A stretch of DNA of 44,855 nucleotides from Lachnospiraceae bacterium (GTDB taxonomy: Bacteria; Bacillota; Clostridia; Lachnospirales; Lachnospiraceae), in assembly GCA_021205565.1 (NCBI GenBank), contig JAJPXG010000057.1:21714-66568 (forward strand). Reading direction: 5' to 3'. The notes under the pieces are model-generated. The model was given only the letters and a program-made list of their open reading frames with translations, ran no database searches and was not told the DNA's origin. Position 1 is the first letter of the stretch, and every line of letters begins with the position of its first letter. Shown here one piece after another: positions 34,801-42,536 of the stretch. Made by a program: the position numbers and the translations under genes.

Positions 34801-37611
34801 GATAGCACGGCGAACAGCGGAGTTGCCCTCGATCACGGCGCTTTCACGGTCAGAGCGGCCACAGGCATTACGGTATGCCGTGTCCTCTGTAATAGCGGCA
34901 AGAACCGTGGGCTTGTATTTCTCAAACTGTTCCCGAATGGTAGGCTGTGTGCGTTCCGCTTCAGTATCCTGAAAAACCCTGGAACCGTCTGCACCAAACT
35001 CTGCTTCGTGGGCATCAATATCCCGTTGTGCTTCATGGTCTATCGACAGCAAGGAATACTCCGAACGCTCGGTGTCTCCTTCCACAACAGCGGAGACCGT
35101 CACATCATATTTGTCTCGCAGCTGTTCCACATACTGTTCCAGCTGTGAAGCCGGAACGCCGCACATTTCCACGCGGCCGCCACCGGGGATTGAGCGGGTG
35201 GTCAGATTCAGCTCCAAGTCTGCAGCAGCTTCTTTTGCATCCTCGCCGTACATCTCAAAGAAATCGCCAATCTGAAACAGCACAATGTCATCCGGGTGGC
35301 GTTCTTTGACGCTGTTATAGTCCCAAACAGAAATGTCAGACTGTGCAGGCGTTTCGATAGCGTCTGCTTCGGCCAGGGCTTTTTCCTGCTGGATTCGCTC
35401 ATACTGCGCCTGTTCTGGTCCGGTCAGATAGCGGCCTTTTTGGATAAGGCTGGTGATTCGCTTGGAAACCTTATCCCAAGTGAGATTTACTTCGGGGCAT
35501 CCATCTTTCCGATAGCGGAGACCTTTCCCATCATGATCTTCCCAACTGCCATTTGCCCCAGAGAGAACATGGGAGCGTCCTCCAATACCATATTCTCTTT
35601 TGAGAAAATCTGTTTTTTCTTTGTCGGTATGGGATTCCTGGAAAAACGCATAGACACGGCCTTTGCCGCCCTCAACACCGCTGCCGTTGGAAAGGGCGTT
35701 GTCGATCTCATCCTCCGTGATAAATTGTTTCACCGCTGGAAGTTCTGTCATATCCGAAACAAAGGTCCTACGGGAAAGATTCAGGTCATGAAGATTTGCA
35801 AGAATCTCTTTGGGAGCGTGATAATGGAATCGCAGAATATTCCGATCCTGCTGATAGGCAGTCAAAAATTGCTCATACTCTGACAGAAGCGCCGCCCGGA
35901 AATCGGGATTTTCCAGCTGCTCGGCAAGCCGGTGTGTCTCATCCGGGAAATTATTACTGCGAATATCGGAAAAGCTGGGCAGATAACCAGCTGTTCTGGC
36001 ATCGTCACTGAAATCGTGATAGAGATTCCAGAGCTTTACCGCCAGTTGTGATCGTTCATGGCCTTCGGCTTCCGCCAGTTCTACATTGGTGGCATACTGG
36101 CCGGATTCCAGCAGCTGGCCGATACGCTCGGCAACGCTCTGCCAGGAAATGACCTGTGCGGACTTATCATATCGGGCTGATTTACCATGGGACAGCCGGA
36201 TACCTTCCTCGGTGTACCATGCGGTCACATTGCCCGTGTCCATGGTGAAGCCGTTGCCGCCGCGATAGAGAGTTTGCAAATAGGCGGCGATCTCCGTGAT
36301 AGTTTTTTGCTTTTCAAAGGCAGCAACCACATCCATACGCTGACCAGTCGTATTGCCGCCTGCCCGCAGCACATGGTCAATCTCGGCCTGAGTAAAAGAA
36401 AAAGCAGAGGATGTATGCGCTACATTCTCTGCTTCATCAATATTTCTGATTTGTTCCGCTTCGGAGAGGAACAGGTCCAGCGTCAGCTGTTGATAAGTTC
36501 CTCCAGAATCAGCTCCTCCGCCTGGGCCTTGCAGCTGTTCATCAGCCCCACCCACTGCATCGGATCGCTGGCTTTCAGAGCTTCCGTCGCGCCCGCCGCT
36601 TTTGCCAGCTCCGGCATCAGCTGCTCCAACCGGCTGTTCGCGGTCTCGTCGATCTCCTGAAGGTGCGGGTACAGCTTCTCCGACAGCAGCATCTGGCTGT
36701 AGAGGACCGGACGATGCTCCTTCAGATAGGTTTTCCGCATCCTGCCGTACTTGCCCAGGGGCTTCACCGGCTGTTCGCTCAGTTCCAGGTTGGGAATCAG
36801 ATAATCCCCGTTCTGTCTGTAAGTCAATGTGTTGTTCATCCTGTGATCTCCTTTCCGCGATTTTCTCGCGCTCTGCATTTTGAATGGTGACGCCGATTTG
36901 CCGCAGCACCTGCTGGTTGATCTGGCTGACCGCCGTACCGAGGGCGGCGACGGTGGCCGGGGTGTTGAAATCGAAGATTGCCATGAAATCCTCATGGTCA
37001 AAATACTGTTCCGGCTCCAGCCCGCAGCGGGACATTAAGGAGTAGGTGATGCTGACTGCGGCGGCAGATCGGAACTGCACCGATATGTTAAGCTCATCGT
37101 ACTCCTCCAAAAAGGAATCGTCAACGATGCGGAGAATGTCCTGCCGGTTATCGTTCCAGTATTCATCTGCCAGTTTCCCGGCCACACCCGCCAGCTGCTG
37201 GGGAAAGTCCGGGTCCGCGACACCGTACCGGCGTTCCAGCATGGCGGCAACCGGGATAATATGTTCCGGTTCCATCGTCCAGAGCCAGGGGCGGCGGGAA
37301 TTGGGCCGTTCCCCCGTGTCGGAGACATCAAAGACATAACGGAGCCTTGGACGGTCCCCGGAATCATCCACCAGGGCGATCCCCTTGGAGCCCCGCCGCA
37401 CATAGCGGCCCATCCGGTTATTCCACAGGTCATATTCCGCGCAGGCGGTAGCGTCCGGGCGCTGGGCATAGATCAGCAGCTGCTCATGGTAGGGATATTT
37501 GTATAGGCGGGAGGCAGTAGTAAGAAACGCCGCCCATTCCTGCCAGCTGCCCACAAGCTGAGTCGATACCTGTTCGGCCATCTGACGGTAAAATTCAGCT
37601 TTAGTTGGCAT
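28846..37611 (-). CDS. Giant polyvalent protein: ArdC-N-like, MutS-I-like, YodL-like, N6-methylase, SNF2 helicase
   Basis: ATG 37611 with upstream GGAGG. ArdC-like N-term (WQEWAAFLTTASRLYKYPYHEQLLIYAQRPDATACA), MutS-I-like (GDFFEMYGEDA), methylase (ILEPSCGVGNFF … AIGNVPFGQY), helicase (LLAHEVGAGKT … DEAHNYKN). Confidence 0.9.
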   Translation of the reverse strand: MPTKAEFYRQMAEQVSTQLVGSWQEWAAFLTTASRLYKYPYHEQLLIYAQRPDATACAEYDLWNNRMGRYVRRGSKGIALVDDSGDRPRLRYVFDVSDTGERPNSRRPWLWTMEPEHIIPVAAMLERRYGVADPDFPQQLAGVAGKLADEYWNDNRQDILRIVDDSFLEEYDELNISVQFRSAAAVSITYSLMSRCGLEPEQYFDHEDFMAIFDFNTPATVAALGTAVSQINQQVLRQIGVTIQNAEREKIAERRSQDEQHIDLQTERGLSDSQPGTERTAGEAPGQVRQDAENLSEGASSGPLQPDAAVGEAVPAPSGDRRDREQPVGAADAGAGKSGGRDGSSESQRSDAVGGADEQLQGPGGGADSGGTYQQLTLDLFLSEAEQIRNIDEAENVAHTSSAFSFTQAEIDHVLRAGGNTTGQRMDVVAAFEKQKTITEIAAYLQTLYRGGNGFTMDTGNVTAWYTEEGIRLSHGKSARYDKSAQVISWQSVAERIGQLLESGQYATNVELAEAEGHERSQLAVKLWNLYHDFSDDARTAGYLPSFSDIRSNNFPDETHRLAEQLENPDFRAALLSEYEQFLTAYQQDRNILRFHYHAPKEILANLHDLNLSRRTFVSDMTELPAVKQFITEDEIDNALSNGSGVEGGKGRVYAFFQESHTDKEKTDFLKREYGIGGRSHVLSGANGSWEDHDGKGLRYRKDGCPEVNLTWDKVSKRITSLIQKGRYLTGPEQAQYERIQQEKALAEADAIETPAQSDISVWDYNSVKERHPDDIVLFQIGDFFEMYGEDAKEAAADLELNLTTRSIPGGGRVEMCGVPASQLEQYVEQLRDKYDVTVSAVVEGDTERSEYSLLSIDHEAQRDIDAHEAEFGADGSRVFQDTEAERTQPTIREQFEKYKPTVLAAITEDTAYRNACGRSDRESAVIEGNSAVRRAILNSGNIELIRLYSGVPEFRQRLHQEVIDETYPRLHELLRPLSQDDIDNALRAWNGDIDSKRAVIRYMKDHARDKDTAAWLSREYGGDESKSLFVVRAGSPEALELPWPKVQRRIAQLIKEDRFFTEPEKTDGIRDYSYEYQLLDRLRSDCEYFLSAGERSEKHLWAGSVRKQIAKMRELYDILPQKPEWLTKETIDSYADRMSPRYQIVVYHHFENGFDEKLDYQTLQEAEKAAQSYVNGTMEDDGFAYDGAAVYDLQEKQYLRVLGAFPISEATGQEIEGPQITGDAFSQEAAEKPERRDPMAPASHVSDTVYPGEKNVLPYDIVVERLHVEEPEPTPPTPTTDNFRITDEHLGEGGPKQKFRANIMAIQLLKKCEEEHRQATPEEQKILSGYAGWGGLADAFDESKASWATEYLELKTVLTPAEYEAARASTLNAHYTSPTVIKAIYEAVEKMGFTSGNILEPSCGVGNFFGMLPEEMSASRLYGVELDSISGRIAKQLYPKADITVAGFETTDRRDFYDLAIGNVPFGQYQVNDRPYNKLGFTIHNYFFAKALDQVRPGGVVAFVTSRYTMDAKSPEVRKYLAQRADLLGAIRLPNNAFKANAGTEVVSDIIFLQKRDRPIDIEPDWVHLGQNEDGFSINSYFVDHPEMILGRQTSESTQYGRQDFTVEPIEGLELSDQLHDAVKYIRGTYQEAELPELGDGEIADTSIPADPNVKNYSYAVVDGEVYFRENSVMRPVELANATKERVMGMIELRQIVNTLIAYQLEDYPDETIAGKQWELNVAYDSFTAKYGLINDRGNRLAFSDDSSYYLLCALEVLDEDGKLERKADMFTKRTIKPHKAVTTVDTASEALAVSIAEKARVDMEYMSQLTGKSTEEIAADLTGVIFKDPAYGSDPLSGWQTADEYLSGNVRQKLRAAQRAAERDSAFTVNVEALQAAQPKDLDASEIEVRLGATWIDKAYIRQFMYETFDTPRYLRGTIDVNYAAYTAEWQITGKTQIPYNNIAAYTTYGTDRANAYRILEDSLNLRDVRIYDTIEDPDGKERRVLNAKETTLAAQKQQAIRDAFKDWIWRDPERRQTLVRQYNEEMNSTRPREYDGSHIVFSGMNPEITLREHQKNAIAHVLYGGNTLLAHEVGAGKTFEMVAAAMESKRLGLCQKSIFVVPNHLTEQWASEFLRLYPSANILVTTKKDFETHRRKKFCARIATGDYDAIIIGHSQFERIPISKARQERLLQEQIWEITQGISEVKASGGEQFTVKQLERTKRGLETRLEKLQADHRKDDVITFEQLGVDRMFVDEAHNYKNLFLYTKMRNVAGLSTTDAQKSSDMFAKCRYLDEVTGSRGVVFATGTPVSNSMTELYTMQRYLQYERLRELDMVHFDCWASRFGETVTGLELAPEGTGYRARTRFSKFFNLPELMNLFKEVADIKTADQLHLPTPEVEYHTVVAKPTEHQQEMVQALSERAALVHGGSVNPSVDNMLKITSDGRKLGLDQRIISPLLPDEAGTKVNQCVENIMQVWRDGQDEKLTQLVFCDISTPKAAPSKKVAKAVTGNLDNPEIHALETAIPVPEPEPAFTVYEDIRQKLIAQGIPPEQIAFIHDANTEVRKKELFSKVRTGQVRVLMGSTSKMGAGTNVQDRLVALHDLDCPWRPGDLAQRKGRIERQGNQNPLVHVFRYVTEGTFDAYLWQTVENKQKFISQIMTSKSPVRSCDDVDETALSFAEIKALCAGDPRIKERMDLDVEVSRLKLMKADHQSKQFRLEDNLLKYFPEQIEQNKGYIRGLEADMATLAAHPHPEDGFVGMEIRGDTLVDKENAGAALLDACKEVKGSDPVQVGSYRGFAMFVSFNAFEKQYELTLRGEMSHKTALGTDARGNLTRIENALAQMPQRLTNVQAQLDNLYQQQTAAKAEVGKPFPYEQELREKSARLVQLDMDLNIDGRGRSQPQQTIAKSARPSVLSKLKVPPVHGAPDKSHKKELEVR
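36483..36839 (-). CDS. tnpV: TnpV (copy 3), out-of-frame nested gene inside the giant helicase gene
   Basis: MNNTLTYRQNGDYLIPNLELSEQPVKPLGKYGRMRKTYLKEHRPVLYSQMLLSEKLYPHLQEIDETANSRLEQLMPELAKAAGATEALKASDPMQWVGLMNSCKAQAEELILEELINS. SD AAAGGAGAT 7-8 nt before ATG 36839. Confidence 0.85.
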   Translation of the reverse strand: MNNTLTYRQNGDYLIPNLELSEQPVKPLGKYGRMRKTYLKEHRPVLYSQMLLSEKLYPHLQEIDETANSRLEQLMPELAKAAGATEALKASDPMQWVGLMNSCKAQAEELILEELINS

Positions 37612-37649
37612 GGTTTTCTGTCCTCCTTTCGTTTTTTGGATAAAAGGAA

Positions 37650-37677
37650 AGCAGGAAACCTCGATGGATTTCCTGCT
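37650..37677 (-). terminator. Leader hairpin/attenuator upstream of the giant gene
   Basis: Minus strand AGCAGGAAA…TTTCCTGCT then TTCCTTTTA. A second hairpin with CCACA/TGTGG core (37701-37726) lies upstream. Confidence 0.6.
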
Positions 37678-38070
37678 CAGATCATTGATTAAGTAAAAAA
37701 GCAGCCCACAGTGACTTGTGGACTGCCTTTCCCAAATTTTTTTACACTCACACATTGCAGAATAGTACCATGACATTTAGCCCATCCAGCTTCGTATTTT
37801 CCACTAGATGTTTTCGTTTGCCAACTCTAGCTATGTTCATGGCGGCCAATGCCTTGGCCCATTTATCTACCATTCACCAGTATAGTCACCCACTAGTTCT
37901 TGATGTGCGCCTTACTTTATGCAGTATTGGTTCTGCATTACCTCGTACGGCAGCGGCATCCTAAGACGAGAGAACCGGCAAGGTCAAAAGTTTTTTCAAA
38001 AGACCACTTCCTTCCATTGCCAATGAGGCATTTATATTGTATACCAATTATGCTGCATTTTCAATAACTT

Positions 38071-38280
38071 TTAAAAGTCTGGGTATAGTTCCAACTGGGC
38101 AAACTCGGCATCGTTCATAGCCTGGAGCTTACCCAGGGCGCTGTCCGTCAGCTCTTGAAGCTCAGTTTCCTCCGGCGAAAGCGCGCCGCGCATCTCGGTC
38201 AGGGCCTCGATCAGCCCGGTGCGGCTGCCGGTGTTGTAGATACAAAGCAGGTTCGTTTCCTCAAAAGTGAAGTTTCCCAT
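38071..38280 (-). CDS. Transposon-transfer assisting family protein (TTRAP)
   Basis: MGNFTFEETNLLCIYNTGSRTGLIEALTEMRGALSPEETELQELTDSALGKLQAMNDAEFAQLELYPDF. Confidence 0.75.
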   Translation of the reverse strand: MGNFTFEETNLLCIYNTGSRTGLIEALTEMRGALSPEETELQELTDSALGKLQAMNDAEFAQLELYPDF

Positions 38281-38281
38281 T

Positions 38282-40528
38282 TCAAATCTCCCTTTCCGAG
38301 CTCTTTTTGGGCGCTGTCTTTTTGTGTTCCGTCTTGGGCTGGCTTTTCAGCTGCTCCATGACGGACTTTTTCTTTTCCCGGTCCTCACGATGGGCGGCGG
38401 CAGCCAAATCCATAAGGGAGATCGGCTGGCCGGAACGGGCCTGCTGTTCCAGCTGGGCCACGGTAGGTTCTTTGGGGCCGTTGTTGATGATCCCGTCAAT
38501 CATGCCGTAATCGTCCTCCATGGACATTTCCGCATTTCTCAGGGGATTGTCCTGGGGAAGAAAGCCGGGAATCGCCTGAAAGCCAAAGCTGTCACAGTAA
38601 TGACAGGATACTGCACCATCTCGCTTGACCGCAACAATGTCGCTGACGCTCATAGAGGGATGCTGATAATCCGCCGGATGTTCATTGTTGAATTGATACC
38701 AAAGGGCATCTAAGGCGGCGTCGGTGCTGTCCGCAGCGGGCAGGGGCGCTGTGTAAACAAGATCATAATTTTCATGCTCCACTTTGCGCCCGATAGATTT
38801 CAGCCAATCCAGCCCTTCATAACGGATGTCCCGCTGGGCGTCATCATGCTTTACCTGATAAATGGCGAAGCAGTCTCCCTCATGGGCCAGAAAAGCCGCT
38901 TCCCGTTCTTGCTGATGGTCATGGCGTTCCATGATTTTATCGTGGAACAGGGGGCATTCTTCCCATTCTTCACGGGACAGGGCGAACACGGTGCCGGGAG
39001 CCTGGGTTTCAAAATCTTCCCGGTCAAGCAACATTTCTGCGCTGCCGCCGCCGACAATGGCATAGACGGTCAAATCCATATCGTACAGCTCCATGGCCCG
39101 CTCTTTGGAGAGGGGCAGCATATCGCCGTCCAGATAGCCGCAGGCTTCCAGATCGGCCATGCCCAGAGATTCATCCGGCATGGGGTATTCATCCAGAGCC
39201 TGCTCCGGCGCATCCGGCAACATGGAGGTGGGTGGTGTTTCCACAGATTCAGCCCCTTCTTCCTGTTGTACCGGCGATTCAACTGTCTGGGAAGAAATAT
39301 CCGGCGTTAAGTCACCTTCCAGTCTTTTGAGGGCTTCATCCCGTGAAATGACACCGCTGTTTAGCTGCTCCGCAACCTCCACACACATTTCTTTTGTATG
39401 AAAGCCGAGAATTTCCGCCGCTATGGGACCACCAGGAGTAGAATCATACGCCTGGATATAATAGCGATCCTGTTCGCCGGTGGCGCGGGGATTGGCGTGT
39501 GCCATGTAGCGTTGTTTTGGCTTTTCCGGCTCCGGTTCTATCCGCTGTTCCTGTACTGTCATTTCAGCAGCTTCTAACGCATGAGGGTCAATTCCGCGTT
39601 CTTTGCAAATCTCGGCAAAATGGCGGTCAATATCGGTAATCAAACCGCTGGCTGTTTTGTTGATGGTCTCCAGACTGGCCCGCAGTTCAGCCAACTCTTT
39701 GCCTTGAGACCAGGACGCAATATAACCGAAGCTGTTTTCTCCGGTCTGGATGCCGTAATACTGGCAGACAGCATAGGAAATGCTTTCAGCCTCGACCTCC
39801 TCGGTGTGCCGGTCCTTTTTCTTGGGCGGCTCCCTGGTTTCATCACCGGCAACTGCCGCCGCCTGCTCCTTCTCGTAATTGTGGAGCTTGGAGTGGGCGA
39901 TCTCATGGACCGTGGCGGAGACAGTCTGTACCTCGCTCATGCCCTCCCGGATGGCGATACGTTGGTCATCAGGGCTGAAATAGCCATCCATGCTGGCATC
40001 CATTTTTTCAAATGTCAACGGCACCGGGGCGGAGCGGCGCAGCGCCTCCATAAATGCGTCAAACTGCTGAACATCGCCGGTCAGGTTGCTGGCCAGCTGG
40101 GGCAGCGGTTTTCCGTCCGTCTGGCTGACATCGAACACCTTGACCGGCTTGAACATGGGAATCTGGATTTCCTTTTCTTCGGTAATGACCTTCCCATCTG
40201 CATCCAGCATGGGCGCTTTGGTGTCCGGGTTCAGTTTCTGTTCCTCGATTTTCTTCTTAAATGGTGTGGGAGCAATGATGGTGATGCCGTGTTCTCCCTT
40301 TTTCACATGGCGTTCAAACTGATCCCGCCATTTGTTGAAGCCCGCCACCAGTGTAGCGTCCGGCTTCTGCATATAAATGAGCATCGTATTGTTGACGGAG
40401 TAGCGGTGGAATCGGGACATGGTGGAGAGGTATTTCATATACTTCTCGCTTTCAAACAGCTCCTTGATCCCCTGTTCGATGCCCTCCGTGATTTCCCGCA
40501 GCCGTTCTTTGTTGGATTTCTTGGGTTC
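38282..40528 (-). CDS. ArdC-like antirestriction protein with zincin metallopeptidase motif and YodL-like domains
   Basis: FHRYSVNNTMLIYMQKPDATLVAGFNKWRDQFERHVKKGEHGITIIAP…TVHEIAHSKLH (HExxH)…ESISYAVCQYYGI. Start within MTNMAEPKKS is uncertain. Confidence 0.85.
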   Translation of the reverse strand, partial: EPKKSNKERLREITEGIEQGIKELFESEKYMKYLSTMSRFHRYSVNNTMLIYMQKPDATLVAGFNKWRDQFERHVKKGEHGITIIAPTPFKKKIEEQKLNPDTKAPMLDADGKVITEEKEIQIPMFKPVKVFDVSQTDGKPLPQLASNLTGDVQQFDAFMEALRRSAPVPLTFEKMDASMDGYFSPDDQRIAIREGMSEVQTVSATVHEIAHSKLHNYEKEQAAAVAGDETREPPKKKDRHTEEVEAESISYAVCQYYGIQTGENSFGYIASWSQGKELAELRASLETINKTASGLITDIDRHFAEICKERGIDPHALEAAEMTVQEQRIEPEPEKPKQRYMAHANPRATGEQDRYYIQAYDSTPGGPIAAEILGFHTKEMCVEVAEQLNSGVISRDEALKRLEGDLTPDISSQTVESPVQQEEGAESVETPPTSMLPDAPEQALDEYPMPDESLGMADLEACGYLDGDMLPLSKERAMELYDMDLTVYAIVGGGSAEMLLDREDFETQAPGTVFALSREEWEECPLFHDKIMERHDHQQEREAAFLAHEGDCFAIYQVKHDDAQRDIRYEGLDWLKSIGRKVEHENYDLVYTAPLPAADSTDAALDALWYQFNNEHPADYQHPSMSVSDIVAVKRDGAVSCHYCDSFGFQAIPGFLPQDNPLRNAEMSMEDDYGMIDGIINNGPKEPTVAQLEQQARSGQPISLMDLAAAAHREDREKKKSVMEQLKSQPKTEHKKTAPKKSSEREI

Positions 40529-40566
40529 TGCCATATTGGTCATGCTCCTTTCGATTAAATGAAAAA

Positions 40567-40595
40567 AGCAGGAAACCTTTTTTAGATTTCCTGCT
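40567..40595 (-). terminator. Leader hairpin/terminator upstream of the ArdC gene
   Basis: Minus strand AGCAGGAAA-n11-TTTCCTGCT then TTTTT. Second hairpin TGCCAC…GTGGCA (40602-40619) upstream. Confidence 0.65.
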
Positions 40596-40672
40596 CGGTG
40601 GTGCCACTGTGAGGTGGCAAGTATTCAGTTGTTTATGGGAAAGTTTCTGTTCAACATATTTTGATTTGTTTT

Positions 40673-42091
40673 TCAATATCCTAAGAATTTCACTTTTGAC
40701 ACTTCGACCCAAACTGCCTCTCCTTTTTTTACAGCTCTGCCTGAAGGAAGTATCCCATCTCTTGCAACTTCTATTCTTGTGTACTTCTTCCCTTCATATT
40801 CATATTCTTCAAAACGTTCCTGATTGCTAAGAGAGACTAAAACCGCAAAATCACTTGGCTTTGGCTGTAGTATTTTTTTCTGCATCACTTCATAACATGC
40901 CCCATCATATAAACTAGAATCATGTAAACACATATCTCTATATGAGGCATTAAGAACCCCATTTTCAATTTCTAAATGAATTCCTGCGCACCGGGAAATA
41001 TTCAATGTAAGCAAATAATACATAATCGCCGTAAGCATTTGATTGAGCAAGAACTCATCATTCTTACTCTTACAAATATCCAGTATCCGTGAAAAATAGG
41101 ATTCTAATACTGATAAAAAGAAAGAGTCTTTTTCTGAATATAGTATTAGTGTCTTTTCGAGACGTTTACGATTAATGGAAAATGCATTTAAGTTTCGCCT
41201 GGCAGGGTACATTGCGTTCTCGCTGATAAAAATAGTATTATCAATCCGTATTAGTGGGCAAATATAAGATATTTGATTCTTCAATGGAGGATAAAAAGTG
41301 CATATCTGCGCCGGTTGTGTTGTTTTTACCCACTGATAACCATCTGAAAATTTTAAATTGATATAATCCTCAACCGGAAGAACAAAAGCAATATCTCTGA
41401 TTGATCCAATATTTAGTGATATCGTTCCTTTCTCTGAATCATATTTTAGATTGCCCGTGTTTTTGCGAACTCGACAACTATCTTCCACGAGATTAATAGA
41501 AATACGGAATTCTTGTTGATAGCTGAAGGCTTGTTCCTTTGTAAATTCGTCAGTTTCTTCATTGCTATGTTCATCAAAATCATAATCGACCAGTCCATAT
41601 GCCACCCAATACAGACTTCCAAGAGAGTCTGAAAGTGTTTGTATTATACGATATAAGAATTGTTTAACATCGTAAATTACTATGGCTAGCCCTTGTTTTT
41701 TATCAGCAAACTGAACTAATTTTTCATTCAGTGGAAGTAGTTCTCCCTTTTCAGAATCATAAAAAAGAGCGGACAGGCAATAAACATTTTCACTTAAAAA
41801 GCGTGTATCTATTTCACCTATGGCATTTGCATCTCTAGGGATTCCACCAATATCTTGAAAAAAGGTAATTGCCTGATTAATTGAAGTTGGATTGTTTACA
41901 TCGATATTCGTTGATAATCCCTCGTTCAAGTCTCCACGATATTTATTGAGCATTTCCTTTTTTTCCGAGAACAAGCTTCCGACTCCAAATGATGCTAATG
42001 GATTAATATATATTGTTCCATTCAGTAAGGCCATTGTATATTTTGCATCACTGTATATTTTCCCCAGAATAAACGGTTTGTCATAATTCAT
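40673..42091 (-). CDS. Uncharacterised AT-rich cargo protein (~472 aa)
   Basis: Long ORF (MNYDKPFILGKIYSDAKYTMALLNGTIYINPLASFG…) with clearly lower GC than the genes on both sides. Confidence 0.8.
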   Translation of the reverse strand: MNYDKPFILGKIYSDAKYTMALLNGTIYINPLASFGVGSLFSEKKEMLNKYRGDLNEGLSTNIDVNNPTSINQAITFFQDIGGIPRDANAIGEIDTRFLSENVYCLSALFYDSEKGELLPLNEKLVQFADKKQGLAIVIYDVKQFLYRIIQTLSDSLGSLYWVAYGLVDYDFDEHSNEETDEFTKEQAFSYQQEFRISINLVEDSCRVRKNTGNLKYDSEKGTISLNIGSIRDIAFVLPVEDYINLKFSDGYQWVKTTQPAQICTFYPPLKNQISYICPLIRIDNTIFISENAMYPARRNLNAFSINRKRLEKTLILYSEKDSFFLSVLESYFSRILDICKSKNDEFLLNQMLTAIMYYLLTLNISRCAGIHLEIENGVLNASYRDMCLHDSSLYDGACYEVMQKKILQPKPSDFAVLVSLSNQERFEEYEYEGKKYTRIEVARDGILPSGRAVKKGEAVWVEVSKVKFLGY

Positions 42092-42202
42092 TTTCTGCCA
42101 CCTGTCCTGTTCAAAAGACTTTACCATTCATTTGTTGTGTTCATTCTTATTCTATCATACAATGTGCAAGAATTGAAGCGAAGAAATGCACTCCATTAAA
42201 GA

Positions 42203-42241
42203 ACCCCGGCGCAGACAGGTGGAAAACAGTCCGGACCGGGG
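42203..42241 (-). terminator. Hairpin between the topB operon and the AT-rich gene
   Basis: CCCCGG…CCGGGG stem at 42203-42241. Confidence 0.45.
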
Positions 42242-42248
42242 TGCAGCC

Positions 42249-42536
42249 TTATTCTGATTTGGGGGATGTATCCCTACGGGGCGGCATATAACCGCCTGCT
42301 TTTGCACGTTCCCGCGCCGCTGCCCGGCGCTCCTCACTGAAAGGCTCCCGAACCAATACGCAGCGTTTGGGGACGGTGTAGGAATGTTCATCCTTCCGGC
42401 TGATCTGGCTGGGGTATTTTTCTGCCAGCCGGGAGAGCTTTTCCAGGAGCTTCGGGTCATGGGTGTAGACCTCGGCAGTGGTTTCCGCCTGATTGTAGAG
42501 GATTATAGTTTCCTGTTCATAGAGGGACAGCTTCAT
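42249..42536 (-). CDS. ICE-associated hypothetical protein
   Basis: MKLSLYEQETIILYNQAETTAEVYTHDPKLLEKLSRLAEKYPSQISRKDEHSYTVPKRCVLVREPFSEERR; overlaps topB by 4 bp. Confidence 0.7.
   Translation of the reverse strand: MKLSLYEQETIILYNQAETTAEVYTHDPKLLEKLSRLAEKYPSQISRKDEHSYTVPKRCVLVREPFSEERRAAARERAKAGGYMPPRRDTSPKSE

Noticed and set aside
39581-40558. 325-aa plus-strand ORF opposite the ArdC gene
   Set aside because: Antisense shadow ORF; the minus-strand frame carries the HExxH and ArdC motifs.
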